Source: an uncultured Flavobacteriales bacterium
GTDB lineage: Bacteria; Bacteroidota; Bacteroidia; Flavobacteriales_D; Sanyastnellaceae
Length of the DNA stretch: 64,000 bases
Assembly: GCA_938085425.1 (NCBI GenBank)
Contig: CALKGQ010000014.1
Span: 103,762-167,761, forward strand
Reading direction: 5' to 3'
The notes under the pieces were generated by a model, which ran no database searches, was not told the origin of the DNA, and saw only the letters and a list, made by a program, of their open reading frames with translations. Below are positions 53,161-63,398 of the stretch, in pieces; position 1 is the first letter of the stretch, and each line of letters starts with the position of its first letter. The position numbers and the translations under genes are program-made.

Positions 53161-53238
53161 GTGCCAAAAATTTATGCCCTGACTTCCGTCGGCTGTCCGC
53201 AGGGATGTTCGACCTTTGCGCCCGCAAAACCATCCCTC

Positions 53239-55020
<1,782 letters not shown>

Positions 55021-55082
55021 GTTGTGAAGAACTCTGTTTGCATCCTGTACCAAAGCCGCAGCCCCTCCTCGACCCACTTGGC

Positions 55083-55090
55083 TACCTTCG
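55083..55090 (+). promoter_or_regulatory. -7 promoter element TACCTTCG for the desaturase gene
   Basis: Seven of eight bases match TAnnTTTG, four bases before the ATG at 55095. Identical in sequence and spacing to the element before the BtuF-like gene. Confidence 0.5.
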
Positions 55091-55094
55091 GTCC

Positions 55095-56195
55095 ATGCAA
55101 ATTCCTGCCATTCGCTTCCGAAGAGACAATACAGACTTCACCAAGACCCTGAGACGCAGGGTGGATGAATACTTCAAGGAAAAGAACCTGAGCCGCAAAG
55201 GCGACTGGAGACTTCATGTCAAATCGTTCATGATGATCGCCCTGTACTTCGTTCCCTGGGCATTGATCACTTGGGGCTTCGCAGGACAAGGGTGGGGATT
55301 TTGGGCTGCTGAGTTCATCATGGGACTCGGTTTGGCTGGCATTGGGATGAACGTCATGCACGACGCCAACCACGACGCATACAGCAACAACAAAAAGGTC
55401 AACCTGTGGGTGGGTCGTACGCTTGATTTGGTCGGAGGCAACGCCGCCATTTGGAAGATTCAGCACAACGTGTTGCACCACACCTTCACCAACGTGGATG
55501 GCCTCGACGAAGACATCGACATGCATCCATTCATGCGGTTCAGCCCGTTGAAGCCTCGGTTTTGGTGGCACAAATTCCAGCACATTTACTCATGGGGATT
55601 TTACTCCTTGATGACCATCTTCTGGATGATCGCAAAGGATTGGATGCAGCTGCGTCGTTACCACAAGAAAGATTTGATCCGTCCCGCAGGCACCTCCGTC
55701 AAGGAGCTTTCTCTCTCCCTCCTTTTGACCAAAACAGTGTATTTCAGCTACGTGATTGCCTTGCCCATGTGGCTCAGTGGCGCGGCGTGGTACCAAGTCA
55801 TCGGAGGTTGGGTGCTGATGCAACTGGTGGCTGGCTTCATTTTGGCCATCATCTTTCAACCCGCCCACGTGATGGAAGAACACGATTACCAGCCGGCCCA
55901 AAAAGGAGAAACCCTCGACATCGATTCTTGGACCCACCAATTGAGGACCACCTCCAACTTTGGCACTGGCAGCAAGGCACTGACGTGGCTGTGCGGAGGT
56001 CTCAATCACCAGATTGAGCACCACCTCTTCCCTCAAGTCAGCCACATCCACTTCAGTGGATTGGCGCCCATCGTCAAAAAGACCGCTGAAGAATTCGGCA
56101 TCCCTTACCGTGCTTCCACAACGTATTGGCAGGCCATCGAGCGGCACACACGCATGCTCAAGGCCTTGGGGAATTCCCCACAGATGGCGGCTTGA
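55095..56195 (+). CDS. Acyl-lipid/acyl-CoA fatty-acid desaturase
   Basis: 366 residues with four or more membrane segments. All three His boxes are present: HDANHDAYS, HNVLHHTF and QIEHHLFPQVSH. These hold the di-iron centre of membrane desaturases. The QIEHH form is typical of front-end (delta-5/delta-6-like) acyl-lipid desaturases, but no cytochrome b5 domain is fused. It puts a double bond in membrane acyl chains to keep fluidity, fitting a cold marine habitat. The longer frame to 55038 is rejected, since the promoter-like TACCTTCG sits inside it, four bases before this ATG. Confidence 0.94.
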   Translation: MQIPAIRFRRDNTDFTKTLRRRVDEYFKEKNLSRKGDWRLHVKSFMMIALYFVPWALITWGFAGQGWGFWAAEFIMGLGLAGIGMNVMHDANHDAYSNNKKVNLWVGRTLDLVGGNAAIWKIQHNVLHHTFTNVDGLDEDIDMHPFMRFSPLKPRFWWHKFQHIYSWGFYSLMTIFWMIAKDWMQLRRYHKKDLIRPAGTSVKELSLSLLLTKTVYFSYVIALPMWLSGAAWYQVIGGWVLMQLVAGFILAIIFQPAHVMEEHDYQPAQKGETLDIDSWTHQLRTTSNFGTGSKALTWLCGGLNHQIEHHLFPQVSHIHFSGLAPIVKKTAEEFGIPYRASTTYWQAIERHTRMLKALGNSPQMAA

Positions 56196-56212
56196 TTTGA
56201 GAACACTTGGCG

Positions 56213-57211
56213 ATGGAGATTTGGCTTTTGACAGAACACCAATATGCAAGTCTCTCCCCTGAGCAAAAGGACCTGCCGCCCTACATGCAGAATGTGCTCG
56301 TGGAAGACGACTCTGTGCTCAAGGCCTTGCATTCGAGAGGAGTCCAGGCCCAAAAAGTAGATTGGGCCGATGCCCAATTGGATTGGGGACGACCCGATGC
56401 ATTGCTCTTCCGCACCACGTGGGACTATTATGAACGTTGGCCCGAATTTTCTCGCTGGCTAAAGGCTGCCTCGTTGCAGTCGACCCTTCTCAACGATGCC
56501 AAGATTGTGCGGTGGAATCTCGACAAGAAGTACTTGCTTGACCTCGAGAGTTGTGGACTTCGGATTGTGCCCACAACCGTTTGGGAACAAGGTGAACCCA
56601 TTGCGCTGTCCGACGTGATCTCAGAATCAGGTTGGGACGATGTGGTCATCAAGCCTCTGGTGTCTGGGGCCGCCATGGACACCCACCGGGTGCACGGTGC
56701 CACAAATGCGCTCAACATCTCACCACCTGACCCCAAAGGCCGCAACGCCCAAAAACTCTGGGCGCATTTGCTTGATCGTCAAAGCATGATGGTGCAGCCT
56801 TTTTTGCCTTCTGTTGCCCAGCATGGTGAGATCTCTGTGATCTGGGTCCATGGCAAGGTCACACATGCTGTGCACAAACGCGCCAAGGAAGGTGACTTCA
56901 GGGTCCAAGATGACCACGGAGGCACCGTCCATCGTCATGAACCTCAAAGGGATGAATTGGCTTTTGCCATCCGCACCATGGAGGTGTGCCAAGAATGGCT
57001 TCAGACCCATGACATGCCTCCACCGCTCTATGCCCGAATCGACATGGTGATGGACCTTGATGGGGAATGGGCACTCTCCGAATTGGAAATGGTGGAGCCA
57101 GAGCTCTGGTTCCGCTTCTGTCCGGAGGCTGCGGACGAGCTGGCCGTCGGTGCCATCAGCATGCTTTCCCATCAAATTGGAAGGCAGAAAAGAACAAATC
57201 AAGGCGTGTAA
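56213..57211 (+). CDS. ATP-grasp enzyme (glutathione-synthetase-like)
   Basis: 332 residues. The layout is that of a stand-alone ATP-grasp ligase: an N-terminal pre-ATP domain (LLFRTTWDYYERWPEFSRWL), VVIKPLVSGAAMDTHRV as the ATP-binding lysine region, MVQPFLPSVAQHGEISVIWVHGKVTHAVHKR, and the C-terminal metal site YARIDMVMDLDGEWALSELEMVEPELWF. RxDxV and ExExxEPxL are the metal-binding acids. It probably joins a carboxylate to an amine or thiol; the product is unknown. It begins 17 bases after the desaturase and ends 13 bases before the deacetylase-family gene. A TTG at 56207 is an alternative start. Confidence 0.87.
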   Translation: MEIWLLTEHQYASLSPEQKDLPPYMQNVLVEDDSVLKALHSRGVQAQKVDWADAQLDWGRPDALLFRTTWDYYERWPEFSRWLKAASLQSTLLNDAKIVRWNLDKKYLLDLESCGLRIVPTTVWEQGEPIALSDVISESGWDDVVIKPLVSGAAMDTHRVHGATNALNISPPDPKGRNAQKLWAHLLDRQSMMVQPFLPSVAQHGEISVIWVHGKVTHAVHKRAKEGDFRVQDDHGGTVHRHEPQRDELAFAIRTMEVCQEWLQTHDMPPPLYARIDMVMDLDGEWALSELEMVEPELWFRFCPEAADELAVGAISMLSHQIGRQKRTNQGV

Positions 57212-57216
57212 ATTTT
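57209..57216 (+). promoter_or_regulatory. Possible -7 element TAAATTTT for the deacetylase-family gene
   Basis: Seven of eight bases match TAnnTTTG, eight bases before the ATG at 57225. It overlaps the stop codon of the ATP-grasp gene. Confidence 0.35.
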
Positions 57217-57224
57217 CATCAACC

Positions 57225-58133
57225 ATGGACATCGCCTACGCGCCTTGCTACGTGCTCGATGTTCCGGAAGGACATCGCTTCCCCATGCGGAAATATGCTC
57301 TGCTGCGCGAGCAGCTGTTGCACGAAGGCGTTGCCCTTGACGAACATTTCTTCGAGCCCAAGGCCATGTCACAACGCACCTTGTTGTTGGCCCACGAGGA
57401 AGACTATTGGCGGCGGACCCAAAACGGCGAGTGGACGCGACAAGAGGAACGACGAAGCGGATTCCCATGGTCCCGTGCCATGGTCCAAAGAGAAAGGGTC
57501 ATCATGCAAGGCACCCTTGAATGTGCCCAAAGGGCCTTGAAGAGCGGAAGCGTCGCCATGAACATTGCAGGCGGCACGCACCATGCCTTTTCCGATCGGG
57601 CAGAGGGCTTTTGCATCCTCAACGACTTCGCCATCACCTCCCTTCATCTGTTGAAGAAAGGTCTTGCCAAGAAGGTGCTCATTGTGGACTGTGACGTGCA
57701 CCAAGGGAATGGCACTGCATCCATACTGGCAAGCGAGCCCGATGTCTTTACCTTTTCCATGCATGGAGCCTCCAATTATCCGCTGCACAAGGAAGAAAGC
57801 AACCTGGACGTGGCGCTCCAAGATGGCACGGATGGTGCATCTTACTTGGACTCCCTCGAGCGCCATCTGTCACGCATCCTTGACGAGGCTCTATGGCTGC
57901 CCGACCTTGTGCTTTACCAATGCGGAGTGGACATTTTGGGGTCTGACAAACTAGGGCGACTGGACGTGAGCATGCAGGATTGCCAGCGCCGCGACGAAAT
58001 GATTTTCGAACGATTTGCCCTGGCTGGAATTCCTGTGGTTTGCGCCATGGGCGGAGGGTACTCCGAAGATGTCAAGGTGGTGGTTCAAGCCCACATGAAT
58101 ACCTTCAGGGCCGCCGTGGACGCATGGACCTGA
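57225..58133 (+). CDS. Histone-deacetylase-family amidohydrolase
   Basis: 302 residues. Class IV/HDAC11-like pattern: GGTHHAFSDRAEGFCILNDFA (active-site His pair), VLIVDCDVHQGNGTA (zinc Asp and His), FTFSMHGASNYP, LVLYQCGVDILGSDKLG and the GGGY turn VCAMGGGYSE. Bacterial members remove acetyl groups from small amines such as acetylpolyamines, or from proteins. Cytoplasmic. Being next to an ATP-grasp ligase and downstream of an amino-acid decarboxylase, a small-molecule amine substrate is reasonable, but this is inference. The ATG at 57225 is the first residue of the conserved domain; the frame to 57057 overlaps the ATP-grasp gene. Confidence 0.93.
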   Translation: MDIAYAPCYVLDVPEGHRFPMRKYALLREQLLHEGVALDEHFFEPKAMSQRTLLLAHEEDYWRRTQNGEWTRQEERRSGFPWSRAMVQRERVIMQGTLECAQRALKSGSVAMNIAGGTHHAFSDRAEGFCILNDFAITSLHLLKKGLAKKVLIVDCDVHQGNGTASILASEPDVFTFSMHGASNYPLHKEESNLDVALQDGTDGASYLDSLERHLSRILDEALWLPDLVLYQCGVDILGSDKLGRLDVSMQDCQRRDEMIFERFALAGIPVVCAMGGGYSEDVKVVVQAHMNTFRAAVDAWT

Positions 58134-58142
58134 CCCAAGCCG

Positions 58143-59411
58143 TCAAGGCGTGATCACCATAGGCTGGGTCCCTGTTTGGGATTTCAATGCGTACCAACCT
58201 GGAGCCAAGCCACGCCACACCATTTGCTCTCCACGTGCAGCCACCCCAGAGTCGACCTCCACGCCCAAGGCGTTGAACAAAGACCAATGGGTGGGCGACT
58301 CAAACGTGACAAACACCCGCGCTTGAGCGCTGGACGGATTCGGGAAAATCAAGGGGGCTGTCTCTTCATGCTGGACCACGCCCGAATCGGCTGTGTAGTC
58401 GTATTCCCCACAAATGGAAACGTAGTCTTCACATGCCCACTCCCCCAGTTTGCCTGCGATGGAACTCAAGGTCAAATCATAATGCGTGGGATCGGCCGCA
58501 TGCGGCACATGACCTGCACCATCGACCACAATCAGACACTCATCCAAGCCCAGCGCATTGGCCTCGGCATGAATGGTCTGGCTTCCGTCAACATCGATGA
58601 CGGGAAATCCTGAAAACACGATGTCCCCCTCGTCAATAGGTACCACACCATCTTCGGTGCCATGGATGCTGTAAAGCGGCTCGTTCGTTCCCGACAGCAA
58701 GAAGTCCGTCGTTTGGAGTGCGCCAGCGATGTTCACCACCCCATGGACCTCACTGCTGTATCCGGTGTTTCCAGAGAGCCCCTCCAAGCCACCCCCAAGC
58801 CCTGTCTCCGAAGGATCGATGGCCGATGGAATCTCCGATTGCTCGTCGACGTAGGCATGATGCAGCGCAATGAATCCACCAGCGCTAACGCCACCAATGT
58901 AAATGCGGTTCGTGTCGATCCTGAATGGATTCCCAAGTGTCGCTGACTTCCTGAAGTAACGCACCGCCGCTCGACTGTCATGGACCGCGCGCCAAACCGA
59001 CTCGATGAAAGAGGTTTGGAGATCGAAGAAATTGTCGATGCCCAATCGGTAACCAAAGGAGGCCGTGACATAGCCCATTTGGGCCAAGTCTTCGCAGAGG
59101 GAAACCACACTTGGGTCCTCCTTGCTTCCGCCCACGAAGAACCCTCCATGTGCCATCAACACGAGCGGTCTGCTGTCCAGTGCATCCCCTTCGGGACTGT
59201 AGATGTCCAAAAGCAAATCCTGTGGGACAAAGTCAATGTTGATGTTCTCTCCGTACAAAAGGTTGGCATCGACCACAACACCATCGAAAGCCCCTGTGTA
59301 TCGGTAACGGTATCCATCGCACTCTTCCTGCGACCATGCCGGGAAAGTGCACAAGAGCACCAAGGCTGCGGCGAATGATTGGAGGAGGTGGGGTGTTGTG
59401 AAAGCGGTCAT
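58143..59411 (-). CDS. T9SS-exported alpha/beta-hydrolase (carboxylesterase-like)
   Basis: 422 residues. Signal peptide to about residue 27 (ending PAWSQ). The hydrolase has the oxyanion motif LMAHGGFFVGG and the nucleophile elbow GGVSAGGFIALHHAY; late DGVVPIDEGD and AGHVPH supply the Asp and His. This is the carboxylesterase/feruloyl-esterase-like group. The last 70 residues are a T9SS type A sorting domain (LIFPNPSSAQARVFVTF, then LAPGWYALKSQTG). Likely a surface or secreted esterase acting on polysaccharide or polyester groups. It converges on the deacetylase gene with nine bases between, and is divergent from the universal-stress gene. Confidence 0.92.
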   Translation of the reverse strand: MTAFTTPHLLQSFAAALVLLCTFPAWSQEECDGYRYRYTGAFDGVVVDANLLYGENINIDFVPQDLLLDIYSPEGDALDSRPLVLMAHGGFFVGGSKEDPSVVSLCEDLAQMGYVTASFGYRLGIDNFFDLQTSFIESVWRAVHDSRAAVRYFRKSATLGNPFRIDTNRIYIGGVSAGGFIALHHAYVDEQSEIPSAIDPSETGLGGGLEGLSGNTGYSSEVHGVVNIAGALQTTDFLLSGTNEPLYSIHGTEDGVVPIDEGDIVFSGFPVIDVDGSQTIHAEANALGLDECLIVVDGAGHVPHAADPTHYDLTLSSIAGKLGEWACEDYVSICGEYDYTADSGVVQHEETAPLIFPNPSSAQARVFVTFESPTHWSLFNALGVEVDSGVAARGEQMVWRGLAPGWYALKSQTGTQPMVITP

Positions 59412-59439
59412 GACAGGTTGGGTTTATGCGTTATTTAGA

Positions 59440-59453
59440 GGCCCAAAAGGGCC
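59440..59453. repeat. Inverted repeat GGCCC-AAAA-GGGCC in a divergent intergenic region
   Basis: A perfect five-base-arm palindrome with a four-base centre between the esterase start (59411) and the universal-stress start (59499). It could be an operator or a chance hairpin. Confidence 0.4.
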
Positions 59454-59486
59454 AAGGCAATGGCTCAATTTAGGACGTCTTGGACG

Positions 59487-59494
59487 TACTTTTG
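59487..59494 (+). promoter_or_regulatory. -7 promoter element TACTTTTG for the universal stress gene
   Basis: Perfect TAnnTTTG four bases (CCAC) before the ATG at 59499; predicts a leaderless mRNA. Confidence 0.6.
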
Positions 59495-59498
59495 CCAC

Positions 59499-60332
59499 AT
59501 GTCATTGCACAAAATTCTCGTTCCCGTCGATTTCACTCCCGTATCTAGCACTGCGGTGAACCATGCCATTGCAGTAGGCAAGGCTTTTCAAAGTGAAATT
59601 CACCTTCTTCACATCGTCTCAGAAAAGAGCCGTTTCAAGGAAGCCAAAGAACGCCTTGCTGCCTTTGCGGAAGAACATTTCAAAGCCTTTGAAGGCAAGG
59701 TCCAAACGACGGTGCGTATCGGGCACCTGTTCGACGACATCGACGATGTTTCTGTAGAGGTGGACGCGAACCTGGTCATGATGGGGACCCATGGCCTCAA
59801 AGGCATGCAATTCATCACAGGAGGACGCGCATTGAAAATTGTGCGCGAATGCTCTGTGCCCTTCATCATTTCACAGTCTCGTCCCATCCGAGAAACAGGA
59901 TACGACGACATCGTTGTGCCCCTCGACTTGCACCAAGACACCAAGCAGAAGCTGGCCATCGCGTCTGAAATGGCGAAGTACTTCAAAGGCAGGGTGCACC
60001 TGATTTCCCCTGCAGCATCGGACGAGTTCTTGCAAAACCAGCTGCGTCGAAATGTGGAGTTTGCTTCGGATTACTTGGAGGATCGAGGCATTGAGTACAC
60101 GACCAAAATCAGCGAGCATCAGAGTGGAGGCTTTGTCAAAGACGTCATCCGTTATGCCGCTTCTGTCGAAGCCGATTTGATTGGCATCATGAATTTCCAT
60201 GAAAAGAGCCTGATGGGCGTGCTTGGACAAACGTACGAGCAGCAAATCATCACCAATGAAGCGGAAATTCCGGTGTTGATCTTGAACCCATTTGAGACAC
60301 GGATCATCCGCCAAACGCCTTTCTCCTTCTGA
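59499..60332 (+). CDS. Universal stress protein, tandem UspA domains
   Basis: 277 residues with two UspA-like halves. The first begins HKILVPVDFTPVSSTAVNHAIAVGKAF and ends MGTHGLKGMQFITGGRALKIVRECSVPFII, with the GxHGxxG...G nucleotide-loop pattern. The second begins YDDIVVPLDLHQDTKQKLAIASEMAKYF and ends in a degenerate loop (MNFHEKSLMGVLGQTYEQQIITNEAEIPVLIL). Tandem Usp proteins are common in Bacteroidota and respond to stress or growth arrest. The leaderless start at 59499 excludes the longer frame. The beta-mannosidase gene follows after one base. Confidence 0.94.
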   Translation: MSLHKILVPVDFTPVSSTAVNHAIAVGKAFQSEIHLLHIVSEKSRFKEAKERLAAFAEEHFKAFEGKVQTTVRIGHLFDDIDDVSVEVDANLVMMGTHGLKGMQFITGGRALKIVRECSVPFIISQSRPIRETGYDDIVVPLDLHQDTKQKLAIASEMAKYFKGRVHLISPAASDEFLQNQLRRNVEFASDYLEDRGIEYTTKISEHQSGGFVKDVIRYAASVEADLIGIMNFHEKSLMGVLGQTYEQQIITNEAEIPVLILNPFETRIIRQTPFSF

Positions 60333-60333
60333 C

Positions 60334-62844
60334 ATGACGAAGCGGCCAACTTGGGCCTTCTTCCTTCCCTTTTCAGCCATCCTTGCGGGGTGCGTTCTTC
60401 CCCCGAGTCAGGACGAAGGGGACCTTGCTGTGGCACTTCATTCAGACTGGACGTTGCACTCTTTTGTGCCGCATCAAGAGGCATCCAACGGACGAGATGC
60501 CATTCCTGCACAAGTGCCAGGCCGTGTGCTTTCAGACCTTGTCAGAGCGCAACTGGCCCCTCCACCCTATGAAGGGACCCATGAGCGGGATGTGCAGTGG
60601 GTGGAGGACAGCACATGGTGGTGCCAGACCTCCTTCGACCTTCCGCCAGAATGGTCCTCCGCTTCCCATGCACATTTGACGTTTGATGGACTCGACACCT
60701 ATGCGACGGTGTTCGTGAACGGGCAAGAGGTTCTGCAGGCCGACAACGCCCACCGCACTTGGACGTCAGAAGGCTTCAACGTTCGTTCCCATGGGAACCG
60801 TCTTGTGTTGAGATTCGACCCTGTGGCCCAACGCGGCCTTGCCGCCTTGCAGGCTTTTGGCATGGCCTTGCCTGCAAGCAATGAAGATCGGCCCATCGGT
60901 CAGCAGACAAGTCCCTTCACGCGAAAGCCGGGGTACCAATTTGGTTGGGATTGGGGGCCACGCTTGGCCGGCCCAGGAATCACTGGGCCTGTTTGGTTGC
61001 ACCCTGGTCATGGAAGGCGCCTCGACCCAACCGCTGCCTCGCCATGGCTTGAGGTGTTGTCCGTGGACACAGACGTTGCCCAACTCCTCGCCCACAGCCA
61101 TGAGGGATGGTCTTTGGCATGGTCTGAGAATGACATCATGCAGCAGGTTCAATGGCACGGAGACACCCTCTCCATCGACCAACCCAAAGCATGGTGGCCG
61201 CGTCACGGTGGGGAACAACCACTCTATGAAGCCCTTTGGACACACCAAGAGACCGGCAAAACCCATCGACATACGGTGGGGCTTCGCACCCTTGAGTGGC
61301 GGAAAGAACCGGATGTCTTTGGGACGTCCTTCCAAGTGGAGGTCAACGGCACCCCGATCCATGCACGTGGCGCCAATGTGGTGCCGCCTGACTTTTTGGA
61401 AGCCCATAACGTGGAGGGTTGGTTGCGACTCGTCGAACTCGCCACAGAGGCCCACATGAACATGATCCGCGTTTGGGGAGGAGGTGTGTACCCCCCTGAA
61501 GCCTTCTACGACGCATGCGATCGCGAGGGCATCTTGGTGTGGCAAGATTTCATGTTTGCATGCGCCATGGTGCCAGACGACGAGTCCTTCATCGAGAACG
61601 TTCGTCAAGAAGCGAAGGAGCAAGTGCTGAGGTTGAGAGCGCACCCGTGTTTGGCCCTTTGGTGCGGCAACAATGAGGTGGCCAAGGCATGGAGAGATTG
61701 GGGCTGGCAAGATCTCTACGACCTTCATGGCAAAGACAGCGCAAGGGTCGCGCTTGCCGCGTCGCACTTGTTCGAGGAGGTGCTTCCAGAAATCGTGCAA
61801 GAAGCATCGGACGTCGCCTATTGGGCCTCCTCTCCTTCCTTGCCAGACTCCTCCGGAGATGTTCATGCTTGGGGGGTCTGGTTTGGACTGGAGGATTGGG
61901 ACCACTACAGCGAACATGGCGGACGGTTTGCCAGCGAGTATGGCCTCCAAAGTCTCCCCAACCTTCATACTTTGAGGGAAGCAGGCATTTCTGCACTGGA
62001 CGATGAAGCCCTTCAATTCCGCCAACGAAGCCGGATGGAGTGGCTGGAGCCTGGGTTTGACGGATGGGACATGATGGCCCACTTCATGGCCAAGACCGTG
62101 GGGCTTCCAGAGGCCGGCAGCCTCGAAGATTGGATCACAAGAAGCCAAATGACACAGGCCGAGGGCATCCGACAGGCGCTGGAGCGACACCGGACAAGTC
62201 AAGGGCGCCATACGGGGTCCCTGTATTGGTCCTTGAACGACGTTTGGCCGGCGGTGTCCTGGTCGAGTGTGGACCACGCTGGGCGCTGGAAACTGGCGCA
62301 CCATGCGGCACGAAGGGCCAATGCCCCGCGCGCCGTCATTTGGGACCGGACCAGGGAGGATTCCCTGCAATTCATGGTGTTCAACGACCTGCAAAGCCCT
62401 GCCAAAGGCATCTTGACTGTGACTTGCAGCTCCATCGAAGGCGATGTGTTGAAACGGGACTCCATGGACGTGGATCTGGCCGGGCGTTCCAGTGGGACCT
62501 TCTCGTTTGGCGAAGCATCGTCTTGGCGCCCGAAGCCGACCACTTCCTACCTCTCTTGGTCATGGCACATTCCTGACACCCCCTGCGAAGGATCGAGTCT
62601 TTGGACTTCTGTGGCCTCGGCGGAGCTCGGTCCCCCCACCCTAGAAATCTCAGCCACGGACAGCAGCCTCGCCATGACCACCGACTTGTACGTGCCAGCA
62701 GTTCATTTGGTGGCGAATGTTCCTGGCCACTTCAGCGACAACGGAATGCCCCTGCTTCCTGGAGCAAGAACAACGGTCAGATTTGTGCCCGAATCTCCGT
62801 CCCATGACATGGACCTTCAGTTCGAGGTCCGATTGGGTCAATGA
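60334..62844 (+). CDS. Lipoprotein beta-mannosidase, glycoside hydrolase family 2
   Basis: 836 residues. Lipoprotein signal with lipobox LAGC (Cys20). GH2 layout: sugar-binding jelly-roll (LTFDGLDTYATVFVNGQEV, then RKPGYQFGWDWGPRL), Ig-like domain, TIM barrel. MIRVWGGGVYPPEAFYDACDREGILVWQDFMFA is typical of beta-mannosidases. Glu448 in WCGNNEV is the expected acid/base and Glu535 in ASEYGLQ the nucleophile. It removes terminal beta-mannose from mannans or N-glycan cores, which suits the exported glycosylasparaginase at 10.5 kb. It starts one base after the stress-protein stop and ends overlapping the convergent GreA-like gene by seven bases. Confidence 0.94.
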   Translation: MTKRPTWAFFLPFSAILAGCVLPPSQDEGDLAVALHSDWTLHSFVPHQEASNGRDAIPAQVPGRVLSDLVRAQLAPPPYEGTHERDVQWVEDSTWWCQTSFDLPPEWSSASHAHLTFDGLDTYATVFVNGQEVLQADNAHRTWTSEGFNVRSHGNRLVLRFDPVAQRGLAALQAFGMALPASNEDRPIGQQTSPFTRKPGYQFGWDWGPRLAGPGITGPVWLHPGHGRRLDPTAASPWLEVLSVDTDVAQLLAHSHEGWSLAWSENDIMQQVQWHGDTLSIDQPKAWWPRHGGEQPLYEALWTHQETGKTHRHTVGLRTLEWRKEPDVFGTSFQVEVNGTPIHARGANVVPPDFLEAHNVEGWLRLVELATEAHMNMIRVWGGGVYPPEAFYDACDREGILVWQDFMFACAMVPDDESFIENVRQEAKEQVLRLRAHPCLALWCGNNEVAKAWRDWGWQDLYDLHGKDSARVALAASHLFEEVLPEIVQEASDVAYWASSPSLPDSSGDVHAWGVWFGLEDWDHYSEHGGRFASEYGLQSLPNLHTLREAGISALDDEALQFRQRSRMEWLEPGFDGWDMMAHFMAKTVGLPEAGSLEDWITRSQMTQAEGIRQALERHRTSQGRHTGSLYWSLNDVWPAVSWSSVDHAGRWKLAHHAARRANAPRAVIWDRTREDSLQFMVFNDLQSPAKGILTVTCSSIEGDVLKRDSMDVDLAGRSSGTFSFGEASSWRPKPTTSYLSWSWHIPDTPCEGSSLWTSVASAELGPPTLEISATDSSLAMTTDLYVPAVHLVANVPGHFSDNGMPLLPGARTTVRFVPESPSHDMDLQFEVRLGQ

Positions 62845-63284
62845 TGGCCCAAAATGGTCAAACTGTTGGGGCCCAAAGACACTTCATCTCCCTCTTCGAT
62901 GCCACCCCAAACTTTGACAATGGGCGCGGAAGGACCCACGCAAAGCACCACATCTTCTCCAAGCTGAAGCTTGCCCATCGGGATTCCCACAAAGACCCAA
63001 GGCCCTGTGGTTTCAACAAGCGCCCCCATTTGCATGCCACTCAATGGCAAGGATGCGGCCTGGATTTTCTTGAGCGTCTCTTGGGCTGTTTGCGTCCGGG
63101 CACGGGTCTCTTCCACCAATTCCATTTCCCGATGGATCATCGCCCGTCCCGTCTCGTGTTTGTCTCCAGCTGAACTTTTGGATTCTGCCCCCAAGGCTTC
63201 TTGCAGCGAAGCCAAACGCTCCTTGGCCTCCCCTTCCTCTTTCTGAAGGCGCACTTCAATCGCCCGGAGCACCTTTTCACGCAT
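62838..63284 (-). CDS. GreA/GreB-like protein (often misnamed 3-oxoacyl-ACP synthase in Bacteroidota)
   Basis: 148 residues. The N-terminal half is a coiled coil with SKSSAGDKHETGRAMIHREMELV, a strongly conserved motif of a Bacteroidota family. The C-terminal half (LVETTGPWVFVGIPMGKL, then VLCVGPSAPIVKVWGGIEEGD) has the FKBP-like layout of Gre factors. In databases the family often carries the name 3-oxoacyl-ACP synthase, which the sequence does not support. A role in transcription elongation or RNA-polymerase binding is an inference from shape only. The ATG at 63284 has a complete promoter: TTG at 63315-63317, 17 bases, TATTTTTG, five bases, ATG. Confidence 0.82.
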   Translation of the reverse strand: MREKVLRAIEVRLQKEEGEAKERLASLQEALGAESKSSAGDKHETGRAMIHREMELVEETRARTQTAQETLKKIQAASLPLSGMQMGALVETTGPWVFVGIPMGKLQLGEDVVLCVGPSAPIVKVWGGIEEGDEVSLGPNSLTILGHH

Positions 63285-63289
63285 GGCTT

Positions 63290-63317
63290 CAAAAATAGGT
63301 GCCACAGGCGCTCACAA
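63290..63317 (-). promoter_or_regulatory. Complete -33/-7 promoter (TTG-17-TATTTTTG) for the GreA-like gene
   Basis: Perfect TAnnTTTG at 63290-63297 with a TTG 17 bases upstream on the minus strand, the canonical Bacteroidota arrangement. The -7 element ends five bases before the ATG. Confidence 0.7.
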
Positions 63318-63370
63318 GAATTTTGTGATTTCTTGTTCCCTTGTGCCTGCCAGGTTCTCCTGATTTGAAA

Positions 63371-63378
63371 TAAATTTG
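63371..63378 (+). promoter_or_regulatory. -7 promoter element TAAATTTG for the carbonic anhydrase gene
   Basis: Perfect TAnnTTTG 20 bases before the ATG at 63399. A second near-match, GAAATTTG at 63384-63391, sits seven bases before the ATG. Confidence 0.5.
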
Positions 63379-63398
63379 GGTGCGAAATTTGATCCCTG

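Noticed and set aside
60766..62394. 542-residue minus-strand open frame inside the beta-mannosidase gene
   Set aside because: The plus frame has complete GH2 motifs. The antisense frame has no recognisable domain and arises from GC-rich codon usage.
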